Shown: positions 7,102-15,901 of the stretch, piece after piece
How positions within the stretch are numbered: position 1 is the stretch's first letter
Layout of the letters: every line of letters starts with the position of its first letter
Assembly: GCF_002483315.1 (NCBI RefSeq)
Contig: NZ_DLHR01000015.1
Coordinates: 317,640-381,639, forward strand
Direction of reading: 5' to 3'
Length of the DNA stretch: 64,000 nt
Origin: Flavobacterium sp. UBA7663
Lineage (GTDB): Bacteria > Bacteroidota > Bacteroidia > Flavobacteriales > Flavobacteriaceae
The notes under the pieces: model-generated
What the model was told of the DNA's origin: nothing
The model's database searches: none
The model's input: only the letters and a program-made list of their open reading frames with translations
Translations under genes and position numbers: made by a program

Positions 7102-8457
7102 TTATTTTATTAATTCTTTCACCTCATCAAAATTCAAACCACCATAATTTCCTGAACTCATTAATAGTAAAGCGGAATTATCCAAATTTTGGCTGAATAA
7201 AAAATCTTTGAATTCGGTTGGGTTGGTGTAAATAATTAAATCTTCTCTTTGGAACGATTGCGCAATTTGGTCATACGTTACTTCTTCCAAACGTTTGATT
7301 TTTACTGCATCTGGTGAATAGAAAACCACTGCAACATCAGCTGCATCTAAAGCGCCTTGGTATTCTTTTAAAAACTCGGCATTTAAACTGCTATAGGTGT
7401 GCAATTCTAAACAAGCAACTAATTTTCTATCAGGATATTGTGCTTTTACTGCTTTTGTAGTAGCTGAAACTTTACTTGGTGAATGCGCAAAATCTTTATA
7501 CGCGACTTTATTAGTACTTTCGGCAATTTTTTCTAATCTTTTTGAAGCGCCTTTGAAACTGGCGATGGCTTCGTAAAATTCGGCTTCGTCTACGCCCATG
7601 CATTGACAAATCCACTTGGCACCGGCTAGGTTGCTTAGATTATGTGCTCCGAAAACTTCAATTGGCATTGGACCTTCTGGTGTGTCTAATAAAGTTGTTC
7701 CGTTCTCAACTGTGTAACTTGGTGTTTGATAAGCAATTTTTCGGATTTGATTTTCCGTTCCTTCTGCTACTAATTTTACGGCTTCGTCTTCTTCGTTATA
7801 GATTAAAATTCCACCACGCGTGATTTGGTTAGCGAAAATTCTGAATTGTTCTACATAATTATCAAACGTTGGAAACACATTGATATGATCCCACGCAATT
7901 CCTGATAACAACGCAATATTCGCTTGGTACAAATGGAATTTTGGTCGCAAATCTATTGGTGAAGTTAAATATTCATCACCTTCCAAAACAATAAAATCAT
8001 TGTCTTCGGTTAAATGTACCATCGTATCAAAACCTTCTAGTTGAGCTCCTACCATATAATCCACTTCGATATTGTGATAATGCATCACGTGTAAAATCAT
8101 CGAAGTAATCGTAGTTTTTCCATGTGAACCACCAATAACAACTCGGGTTTTATTTTTCGATTGTTCGTATAAAAATTCGGGATACGAATATATTTTCAAG
8201 CCTAATTCTTGCGCTTTTAATAACTCAGGATTATCCGCTTTTGCGTGCATTCCCAAAATAATCGCTTCAATATCGGTTGTGATTTTTTCTGGAAACCAAC
8301 CTTCTTCAGCTGGTAACAAACCTTTTTTCTCCAAACGTGATTTTGAAGGTTCAAAAATAGCGTCATCGCTACCCGTTACATGATATCCTTTGTTGTGTAA
8401 TGCTAGTGCTAAATTGTGCATGGCTGCTCCGCCGATTGCTATGAAATGTGTTCTCAT
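7102..8457 (-). CDS. mpl: UDP-N-acetylmuramate:tripeptide ligase Mpl
   Basis: A Mur-ligase of 451 residues that reattaches the recycled tripeptide L-Ala-gamma-D-Glu-meso-DAP to UDP-MurNAc in the cytoplasm. The N-terminal Rossmann motif is HFIAIGGAAMHNLA, the ATP loop is GGSHGKTTITS, and DFAHSPSKVSATTKAV is the Mpl-type C-terminal motif; EGDEYLTSPID is the central Mur signature. A longer frame would add 21 residues (start 8520), but those codons are a heptad-repeat array, so the conserved MRTHFIAIGG start at 8457 is chosen. It points to peptidoglycan recycling, consistent with anmK further along. Confidence 0.92.
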   Translation of the reverse strand: MRTHFIAIGGAAMHNLALALHNKGYHVTGSDDAIFEPSKSRLEKKGLLPAEEGWFPEKITTDIEAIILGMHAKADNPELLKAQELGLKIYSYPEFLYEQSKNKTRVVIGGSHGKTTITSMILHVMHYHNIEVDYMVGAQLEGFDTMVHLTEDNDFIVLEGDEYLTSPIDLRPKFHLYQANIALLSGIAWDHINVFPTFDNYVEQFRIFANQITRGGILIYNEEDEAVKLVAEGTENQIRKIAYQTPSYTVENGTTLLDTPEGPMPIEVFGAHNLSNLAGAKWICQCMGVDEAEFYEAIASFKGASKRLEKIAESTNKVAYKDFAHSPSKVSATTKAVKAQYPDRKLVACLELHTYSSLNAEFLKEYQGALDAADVAVVFYSPDAVKIKRLEEVTYDQIAQSFQREDLIIYTNPTEFKDFLFSQNLDNSALLLMSSGNYGGLNFDEVKELIK

Positions 8458-8462
8458 TTTTT

Positions 8463-8521
8463 CAGATGTCAGTTGACAGTTGTCTGTTAACGATTGTTCC
8501 TGATAACAGATTACTGACAAC
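8463..8521. repeat. Heptad array abutting the mpl start
   Basis: Five 7-bp units (CAGATGT, CAGTTGA, CAGTTGT and two degenerate ones, 8463-8497), then three in the opposite sense (CTGATAA, CAGATTA, CTGACAA, 8500-8520). The two halves can pair imperfectly (AGTTGTC with GACAACT). The array fills the whole gap between the upstream TPR gene and mpl and ends 5 bp from the mpl ATG. Confidence 0.75.
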
Positions 8522-9207
8522 TATTTTTCAAATTGTTCTTTTAACTTATTGGCTTTTGCTTTATCTTTTAACTTATTCAAATATAAGTCATATAATTTTT
8601 CGAAAGTGGTTTTTGAATTGCCAATTTCGTGTGCTTTTTTGTAATGGATTTCTGCTTTCGCATAACGACTGAAATAGACATCGATATACCCTTTTGCTAA
8701 ATAACCATCTACTTTTGAAAGTGCCATTAATTCATTGGCATATTTTTGAGCTTTTTTTTCGCTTCCGCCAATTATTCCTGGCAATTCGATGTATAACATC
8801 ACTAATGCCCAGCGCGATTCAACGTGTTTTACATCTAATTTTGCAGCAGTTAAAAATGATTCTTCTACTTCATCGATCATTCCTAAAGCTTTGAATTTAT
8901 TGGATTCTTTGGCTTTCATTCCGAGTGCACCACCATATTTATACCAATAATTAGCATTTTTCGGATAACTAGCTTTTAGTTTTTTGTAGTTGATTATTCC
9001 AGAATCCCAATCTTTTTGATGTCCGGCAATATCTCCAAGATATTCAATTGTTTTAGTATGATTAGGTTGCGATTTCAAATGTTCAGAAAATAGTTTTTCT
9101 GCTTCGTTGTATTTTTTTTGCGCATACAATTTCTCGGCCTTTTCAAACGTTGATTGAGAAAAGACTGAAAACGAAAGCAATAGAAAAAGGATTTGAATGT
9201 TTTTCAT
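8521..9207 (-). CDS. Exported TPR-repeat protein
   Basis: This 228-residue protein has a signal peptide (MKNIQILFLLLSFSVFSQ) and TPR-like helices: FEKAEKLYAQKKYNEAEKLFSEHLKSQPN is a near-canonical unit, followed by several more. It shares the style of the other TPR protein downstream of mpl but is not an obvious duplicate. No enzyme motif is seen; a scaffold role outside the cytoplasm is likely. Its stop codon touches the heptad array in front of mpl. A CAAAAATA (minus-strand TATTTTTG, 9212-9219) lies 5 bp before the ATG, but it lacks a -33 partner. Confidence 0.8.
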   Translation of the reverse strand: MKNIQILFLLLSFSVFSQSTFEKAEKLYAQKKYNEAEKLFSEHLKSQPNHTKTIEYLGDIAGHQKDWDSGIINYKKLKASYPKNANYWYKYGGALGMKAKESNKFKALGMIDEVEESFLTAAKLDVKHVESRWALVMLYIELPGIIGGSEKKAQKYANELMALSKVDGYLAKGYIDVYFSRYAKAEIHYKKAHEIGNSKTTFEKLYDLYLNKLKDKAKANKLKEQFEK

Positions 9208-9318
9208 TTTTCAAAAATAGTGAAATGATTTTAGTTAATTTTACTTACAAATAATTTAATTTTCATTTGTCCCAACCTTTTTATATTTTTTACACTCTTT
9301 ATATAAAAACCAACTATT

Positions 9319-12300
9319 ATGCGAAAAATATTATTATTAATCTTATTAGTTAATTCTTTCAATTTATTTGCTCAGTACGATGATAAGTGGAAAGAAGTTT
9401 ATAGATATGAATTGGACGGAAAAGTTAAATCTGCTCAAGAAAAAGTTCAAGAAATTTACAAAAAAGCAAAGCGAAAAAATGATGAAACGCAAATCATCAA
9501 ATGTTTTTTCTATTTATCAAAATTTGAACAAGTTTTTGATGAAAAAGCTCAGACTACAATTATAAATAATCTTCAGAAAGAAATTAATGAAGCAAAACCT
9601 GTTTCAAAAGCTGTATTACAATATGTTTACATAACCATTTTAGAAGAATATTATCAAAGAAACAATTATAACATTAACAAAAGAACCTATTTAGAAAATC
9701 AAAAAAGCAAAGATTTTTTGACATGGACAGAAGCTGATTTTAATGCTCAAATAGAAAAAAACTATGATAATCTCTTGTCAAATGAGAATGAATTAAGAAA
9801 CACAAGTATTGAAAAAATTAAAGAAATTTTTGATATTTCATCAAGTGTAGATATAAAAAACTTTAGCGTTTATGATTTTCTAGCTCAAAAAAAAGGCGAC
9901 CATCTTAAGTCTGCAATTACTTCCTGGAAACAAAAAAAATCAATTGATTTTAAATCGGAGATTGAAATTTTTTATGAAAATCCTGAATCTTTTGTAAAAT
10001 ACAATACAAAAAAATTAGAGGATGATAACTTAAAAAAATTAATAACGCTTTTACAAAACAATGAAAAATATTATCTGAATCAGAAGAATTATGAAAAATT
10101 AGATTTCGCATATTATGAAAGACTAAAATTTATAAAAGAAACCTTCTGGGATGAAGAATTTTATCTAAAAAAAGCTACTTCTTTAGAAAAAACAACTACC
10201 AATCTATTTTTAAAACAACTTTTAAGAGTAGATAGAGCTTGGCATTATTATAATAAAACGCATAAAAAAGGCGAATTCAATTCGTATACAAGTACATTAA
10301 AACTCGTAGATACTATTTTAAATACAAAAGTTAACGTAAATGCATTAGCAGAAGCTGAAAAAATAAAAATTGAAATCAACAATAAACATTTAGAAATCAA
10401 ATTACCTAAAATAAGCTATCCTAAACAAAATAATAGAGCTTTTGTAAATTTCAAAAATATTGATTCGCTTACAATTTCTTATTATGAATTACCACAAAAA
10501 CTAAATTATCTTTTTAAGAATAATTACTATTATAACAATACTGAAAAACTTAATAAAGATTCAATAATCAATGCATTTTTATTGAAAAACAAAGTGTTTA
10601 AAACACAAAAAGTAGTACTGCCAAACAAACGTGATTATTTTGAATATTCTACCGAAGTTTTATTAGAAAAATTAGATGTTGGCAATTATTTAATTTATAT
10701 CGAAACCCCAAACGATACCATTTCTAACGAAAAAGTATTTGCTTTTGATATTCTTCAAGTTACTAATCTGTATGTAATTGAAGATAACGAAGAAAACAAA
10801 GATGCCTTTTACATCTATGATAGGAAGCTAGGAAAACCATTAGAAGATGTAAAAATTGCTAGTGAGGAGGAAAACATAAAAACGAATGCAAATGGAAATG
10901 CCTATTTTAAACATAAATGGAGAATAAAAGACAAAAAATACAGTAATGATATTTTAATCACTTCGAAAAATGATTCCTTATCTATAAATTACAATAGAAA
11001 CTTTTTATCTACAAATGAATTTAATAATAAATCGGTAGATGATTATGAAAATTGGGAAGCAAAAGCAATGATATACTTTGATCGTGCTATATACAGACCC
11101 GGACAAAAAATGTTTTATAAAGGTGTTATCATCCAGAAAAAAGACGCTGTTAAAAATGTGGTGCCATTTGTTACTGTTCATGTTACAATTTCTGACGTTA
11201 ACAATACCAAATTAAAAGAATATGATGTTCAAACAAATGAATTTGGAAGTTTTTCAGGTGAATTTGAAATTCCAAAAAACGTTCTTACTGGAGAATTCAG
11301 CATAAAAATTGAAGAAGCAGATAATTACGAAAAAGATTCAAAATACTACGACAAAAAAGAAGATGAACACATATTTTGGGACAATGTTGATTTTGAAAGT
11401 TACAACGAATTCAATTTTAAAGTAGAAGAATACAAACGTCCAACATTTGAGATAGTTTTTGACGAAATTAAAGAGAATTACACAATTGAAGACACTATAA
11501 ACATTAAAGGAAATGCAAAAGCATTAGCAGGAAATAATCTAACCAATGCAAAAGTTGCTTATACTATTTCAAAAAGTGGTTATAGTAAAACTAAAAACAT
11601 ATCTTATGAAATAAACTATATAAATTCTGAAACCACTACTGATGAAAATGGAAACTTTACAATTTCTTTTTCTGCAATTGAACCTTCTGTTGCTAACGAA
11701 GAAATTGAATCGTTCAACTTCTCAATTACCATAGATGTAACAGATATTCAAGGTGAAACAAGAAGTGCTTCCAAAAATATAATTGTTGGAAAAGAAATGT
11801 TGAAAATTGGTATAAATATTAATGGAGAATTGATATCTGAAGACAACAACAAGCTAATTATAAGCACAACCACATTGAATAATTACCCAATTGAAGCAAA
11901 AGGAACATTAAAGATCTACGAACTTAAAAGTAGAAATTTCTTAAAAAAACGACAATATGCCATTCCAGAAATTCAAACACTTACAAAAGAGGAGTTTCAT
12001 AATTTATTTCCTCACGAACCTTTTGACGAAACAGATGAAAAAACTGAAGAAATTCTTATAAAAACGATTTCATTTGACACAAAAATCAATAAAGAAATAG
12101 CGCTAAACTTTTTGAAAAACTATAGAAATTCACAATTTAAAATTATTGCAGAATCCTACGACTTAAAGAACAATTTAATAACTAATGAAAAAGCATTTAG
12201 TGTTAAATCAAAGCAGTTCCCATTTTCCGAAAAAGAGCTATTCACTTACAAAGACATTACAGATTCAAAATCTAAATTTTACACTATTGAAATTCAATCC

Positions 12301-15300
12301 GTTATACCTGATTTATATATAACTTCTCGTTTTTATGTTGACAAAAACATGACAAACGATGTAAAAACCATTCAATTAATAAATGGTAAAGCTATTTTTA
12401 AATTCAATAAAGAATTAAAATTTACAAATAGTTTAACATTCCATTTTTCTACTATTTGGGAAAATGAAGGATACGTTAAATCTTATCAAATCGAAACTCA
12501 AACCACAGAAAGTAAATTGCAAATTGAAATTGAGCGTTTACGAAATAAAATAGAACCAGGAAGTATAGAAAATTGGTCATTTAAAATTAACAACCCAGAA
12601 CTTCAGGCTGAAATTTTAGCGAGTATGTATGATAGTTCATTAGATCTATTTGCTACAAACAATTGGAAAAATTTTAATTTTCATGTTTATTATTCGTATC
12701 CAAGAACACCACAAATAACAAATTATCAACAAAATATTTCTTTTAACTTAAACAACTTCAAAACACAAAGAAGTTACTTTGCAATTTTTAAAAGAAACCC
12801 TCAATTATATTGGTTTGGATTTGATTTTAATGACCCTAAAAACCCCTATAATCTCAAAAATTATACAAAAAGAATAAGTATAATTAATGAAATTCCTAAA
12901 AATTCTAAACTAATTTCTGGAATCATTTCCGATGAACTTGGACCTATTGCAGGTGCAAATGTATACATCAAAGGAAGCAACAGAGGCACTACAACCGATT
13001 TTGATGGCGAGTTTACTATTGAGGCGGCTAAAGGAGAAATTATTGTAGTTAGTTATACAGGTAAAAAATCAGAGGAAATAACTATAGAACAAGCAAAAAA
13101 TCTAGAAATTACCTTAAATGAAGATGTAGTCTCTGGATTAGATGTTGTTGTTACAGGATATGGAAAAACGACAAAAGAAGCTTATGTAGGAACAGCCACA
13201 TCTTATAATAGTGAAAACTCATATGAAGATGACGGCTATTTATCTCAGGCACTAAAAGGTCAAATCGCAGGAGTTTCCGTAAAAAATGACACTCTTTCAA
13301 ATGGAAGAGTTATGATTAGAGGCTTTGGTTCAGTAATCGGAAATAAAAATCCATTATATGTAATTGATGGTATTCCTGTTTCTGAAGACAATTTAGATTT
13401 AGACCCAAATAACATTGAATCTTTAATTGTTTTAAAAGATGCTGCAGCTACTTCTATTTATGGTTCTAGTGGAGCAAATGGTGTTATTATAATTACAACT
13501 AAAAATGCACTAAAAGAATTAGCTCAAGTTAAAACAAGAAGTAATTTTAATGAAACCGCATTCTTTTATCCTCATCTTAAGACGGATAGTAATGGGGAAT
13601 TTTCTTTCCAATTTACCACTCCCGAATCCTTAACCAAATGGAAATTACGCCTATTTGCTCACAATAAAAATTTTGAATCTGGCTATTTTGAATCGAGTAT
13701 TATTTCGCAAAAAGATGTTATGATTCAAACGAATATGCCTCGATTTGTTCGCGAAAAGGATGAAATAACAATAACAGCAAAAGTGGTCAATTTAACTAAT
13801 GAAATAAAATCAGGTAATGCAATGTTATTACTATTTGATGCAACCACTATGCAACCTATTGATGTAATTGCGAATAATAGTTCTAATGTAAAAGCTTTTA
13901 ATTGTAAATCAAAAGAAAGTGTTCCTGTTTCTTGGACAGTTACAATTCCTGAAGGTGTTCAAGGATTACAATACAAAATAGTAGCTAAATCAGGTAATTT
14001 CTCAGACGGAGAAGAAAATATCTTACCGGTAATGAGTAATAAAGTCTTACTTACAGAAAGTATTCCGATTTGGGTAAAAGGAAATTCAAAAAAAGAATAT
14101 GTATTTGATAACCTGAAAAATGACAATTCGAAAAGCTTAAAAAATCATTTATTTACGTTAGAATATACCTCAAACCCAACATGGCTTGCCCTTCAATCGT
14201 TACCGTATTTAATGGAATACGAACATGAATGTGCAGAGCAAACTTTCTCAAGATATTATGGCAATTTTATTGCTACAGAAATTATTTCTAGTAATCCCAA
14301 AATAGCTACTTTGTTTGAGTCATGGAAAAATAACCCAAAAGCAGTTTCTAAACTTACTCAAAATGAAGAATTAAAATCAATTGTTTTAAACGAAACCCCT
14401 TGGTTACTTGATGCTGAAAGTGAAGAACTAAAAAACAAACGACTGGCTTTACTAATGGATTTGAATACCATGAAAGATTCTCAAGAAAGAACGTTAAAGA
14501 AAATAGAGGAAAAACAATTAGTTTCTGGTGCATTTGCTTGGTTTGATGGTGGAGAAGAAAATACTTTTATTACACAACATATTGTAGCAGGTTTAGGTCA
14601 TTTAGGTAAACTATTTCCAGAAAAAAAATCTCAATTTGAAAAAATAACTTCTAAAGCAATTCCATATTTAGATAATAAATATAATAGCCAAAGTACTTTA
14701 AAAAATAATCGCATTAATTATTACGCGTATTCTAATTTACACTTCTTATATGCGCGAAGTTTTTATTTGGATAAAATGCCTATTTCTAAAAAAATGGACT
14801 CTATCATAAATGTTCAAAAAGTAGAATTTAAGGCAAATTGGCTAACTTATTCATTATACAAAAAAGCGCTACTAGCACTAACCATGCATCGCTTTGGTGA
14901 TAAAAATTTTGCTGAAAAAATAATCACTAATTTAAAAGAAACAGTAGCCCGAAACGATGATTATGGAATGTATTGGATTGAAAACAAAAATGGTTATTAT
15001 TGGTATCAATCAGCAATTGAAACACAAGCAATTTTAATTGAAGCTTTTGCCGAAATTGAAAAAGACAAAACCTATGTAGATGAAATGAAAGTTTGGCTAT
15101 TAAAACAAAAACAAATAAGTAATTGGCCAACCACAAAATCAACAACTGAAGCCATTTACGCCTTGTTATTACAAGGAACCAATTGGACAAGTATTAAAGA
15201 TAATACTAAATTTAAAATTGGAAACGAAAAAGTGTTTTCGAAGAAACTATCAGAAAAAGATAAAGAAGCCACTACAGGTTACATTAAAATGAATTGGAAA

Positions 15301-15846
15301 CCGGAAGAAATTTCAAAAGACATGGGGAAAATTTCTATTGAAAACAAATCGGATATAGCTGGTTTTGGTGGATTATATTGGCAATATTTTGAAGATTTAC
15401 AAGCGATAAAATCAGATAGTACCTCAACTCTTTCTATTACAAAAACCCTTTATAAAAAAACCAAAACTACAGAAGGAGACAAACTTGTCGAAATAAATTC
15501 TGAGAATGTAAAAATTGGTGATTTAATTACCATTCGACTAATAATTAAAACGGATAATGATTTAGAATTTGTTCATTTAAAAGATTTACGTGCATCGTGT
15601 TTTGAACCTATAGATGTAATTTCCGAATATAAATGGAAAAGTGGATTGAGCTACTACCAAAGTACGAAAGATGTTGCAACTCATTTCTTTTTTGATACAA
15701 TTAAAAAAGGAACTTATGTATTAGAATATGATGTTCGAATTAATAATTCGGGAAGTTTCAATGATGGAATAGCAACATTACAAAGTATGTATGCACCAGA
15801 GTTTACAGGACATTCAACAAGTACAAAATTGAAAATTCAGGATTAA
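9319..15846 (+). CDS. Alpha-2-macroglobulin-like protein with inserted carboxypeptidase-regulatory and TonB-plug domains
   Basis: A 2175-residue exported protein with a signal peptide (LLLILLVNSFNLFAQ). Residues about 20-560 are a Lys-rich N-terminal region. An MG2-type domain follows with the hallmark YRPGQ at 592-596, then further macroglobulin domains to about 1190. Residues 1199-1274 are a carboxypeptidase-regulatory-like domain (SGIISDELGPIAGANVYIKG), and 1275-1400 are a SusC-type TonB receptor plug (VVVTGYG, IRGFGSV, PLYVIDGIP, ANGVIIITTK). The A2M core resumes at about 1405 (FNETAFFYPHL). The thioester motif is intact as C1638-A-E-Q1641, followed by the alpha-alpha toroid. Bacterial A2Ms trap proteases in the periplasm; no beta-barrel follows the plug, so it is not a TonB receptor. 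The insert sits where the bait region is expected. The frame is open throughout. Confidence 0.9.
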   Translation: MRKILLLILLVNSFNLFAQYDDKWKEVYRYELDGKVKSAQEKVQEIYKKAKRKNDETQIIKCFFYLSKFEQVFDEKAQTTIINNLQKEINEAKPVSKAVLQYVYITILEEYYQRNNYNINKRTYLENQKSKDFLTWTEADFNAQIEKNYDNLLSNENELRNTSIEKIKEIFDISSSVDIKNFSVYDFLAQKKGDHLKSAITSWKQKKSIDFKSEIEIFYENPESFVKYNTKKLEDDNLKKLITLLQNNEKYYLNQKNYEKLDFAYYERLKFIKETFWDEEFYLKKATSLEKTTTNLFLKQLLRVDRAWHYYNKTHKKGEFNSYTSTLKLVDTILNTKVNVNALAEAEKIKIEINNKHLEIKLPKISYPKQNNRAFVNFKNIDSLTISYYELPQKLNYLFKNNYYYNNTEKLNKDSIINAFLLKNKVFKTQKVVLPNKRDYFEYSTEVLLEKLDVGNYLIYIETPNDTISNEKVFAFDILQVTNLYVIEDNEENKDAFYIYDRKLGKPLEDVKIASEEENIKTNANGNAYFKHKWRIKDKKYSNDILITSKNDSLSINYNRNFLSTNEFNNKSVDDYENWEAKAMIYFDRAIYRPGQKMFYKGVIIQKKDAVKNVVPFVTVHVTISDVNNTKLKEYDVQTNEFGSFSGEFEIPKNVLTGEFSIKIEEADNYEKDSKYYDKKEDEHIFWDNVDFESYNEFNFKVEEYKRPTFEIVFDEIKENYTIEDTINIKGNAKALAGNNLTNAKVAYTISKSGYSKTKNISYEINYINSETTTDENGNFTISFSAIEPSVANEEIESFNFSITIDVTDIQGETRSASKNIIVGKEMLKIGININGELISEDNNKLIISTTTLNNYPIEAKGTLKIYELKSRNFLKKRQYAIPEIQTLTKEEFHNLFPHEPFDETDEKTEEILIKTISFDTKINKEIALNFLKNYRNSQFKIIAESYDLKNNLITNEKAFSVKSKQFPFSEKELFTYKDITDSKSKFYTIEIQSVIPDLYITSRFYVDKNMTNDVKTIQLINGKAIFKFNKELKFTNSLTFHFSTIWENEGYVKSYQIETQTTESKLQIEIERLRNKIEPGSIENWSFKINNPELQAEILASMYDSSLDLFATNNWKNFNFHVYYSYPRTPQITNYQQNISFNLNNFKTQRSYFAIFKRNPQLYWFGFDFNDPKNPYNLKNYTKRISIINEIPKNSKLISGIISDELGPIAGANVYIKGSNRGTTTDFDGEFTIEAAKGEIIVVSYTGKKSEEITIEQAKNLEITLNEDVVSGLDVVVTGYGKTTKEAYVGTATSYNSENSYEDDGYLSQALKGQIAGVSVKNDTLSNGRVMIRGFGSVIGNKNPLYVIDGIPVSEDNLDLDPNNIESLIVLKDAAATSIYGSSGANGVIIITTKNALKELAQVKTRSNFNETAFFYPHLKTDSNGEFSFQFTTPESLTKWKLRLFAHNKNFESGYFESSIISQKDVMIQTNMPRFVREKDEITITAKVVNLTNEIKSGNAMLLLFDATTMQPIDVIANNSSNVKAFNCKSKESVPVSWTVTIPEGVQGLQYKIVAKSGNFSDGEENILPVMSNKVLLTESIPIWVKGNSKKEYVFDNLKNDNSKSLKNHLFTLEYTSNPTWLALQSLPYLMEYEHECAEQTFSRYYGNFIATEIISSNPKIATLFESWKNNPKAVSKLTQNEELKSIVLNETPWLLDAESEELKNKRLALLMDLNTMKDSQERTLKKIEEKQLVSGAFAWFDGGEENTFITQHIVAGLGHLGKLFPEKKSQFEKITSKAIPYLDNKYNSQSTLKNNRINYYAYSNLHFLYARSFYLDKMPISKKMDSIINVQKVEFKANWLTYSLYKKALLALTMHRFGDKNFAEKIITNLKETVARNDDYGMYWIENKNGYYWYQSAIETQAILIEAFAEIEKDKTYVDEMKVWLLKQKQISNWPTTKSTTEAIYALLLQGTNWTSIKDNTKFKIGNEKVFSKKLSEKDKEATTGYIKMNWKPEEISKDMGKISIENKSDIAGFGGLYWQYFEDLQAIKSDSTSTLSITKTLYKKTKTTEGDKLVEINSENVKIGDLITIRLIIKTDNDLEFVHLKDLRASCFEPIDVISEYKWKSGLSYYQSTKDVATHFFFDTIKKGTYVLEYDVRINNSGSFNDGIATLQSMYAPEFTGHSTSTKLKIQD

Positions 15847-15852
15847 TAAAAC

Positions 15853-15885
15853 AAAAAACGCCTTGATTACTCAAGGCGTTTTTTG
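15853..15885. terminator. Bidirectional Rho-independent terminator
   Basis: A perfect 10-bp stem AACGCCTTGA/TCAAGGCGTT with loop TTAC, an A-run before it and T-run after it. It serves both convergent genes, the A2M-like protein and the S46 peptidase. Confidence 0.92.
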
Positions 15886-15901
15886 TTATTTTATTTGGAA
15901 A

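Noticed and set aside
8458..8520. 21-residue N-terminal extension of Mpl
   Set aside because: The codons are a heptad array and the conserved Rossmann start begins at 8457.
12901..13545. Independent SusC-like TonB receptor gene
   Set aside because: There is no start, signal peptide or barrel, and the reading frame is continuous with the A2M gene on both sides.
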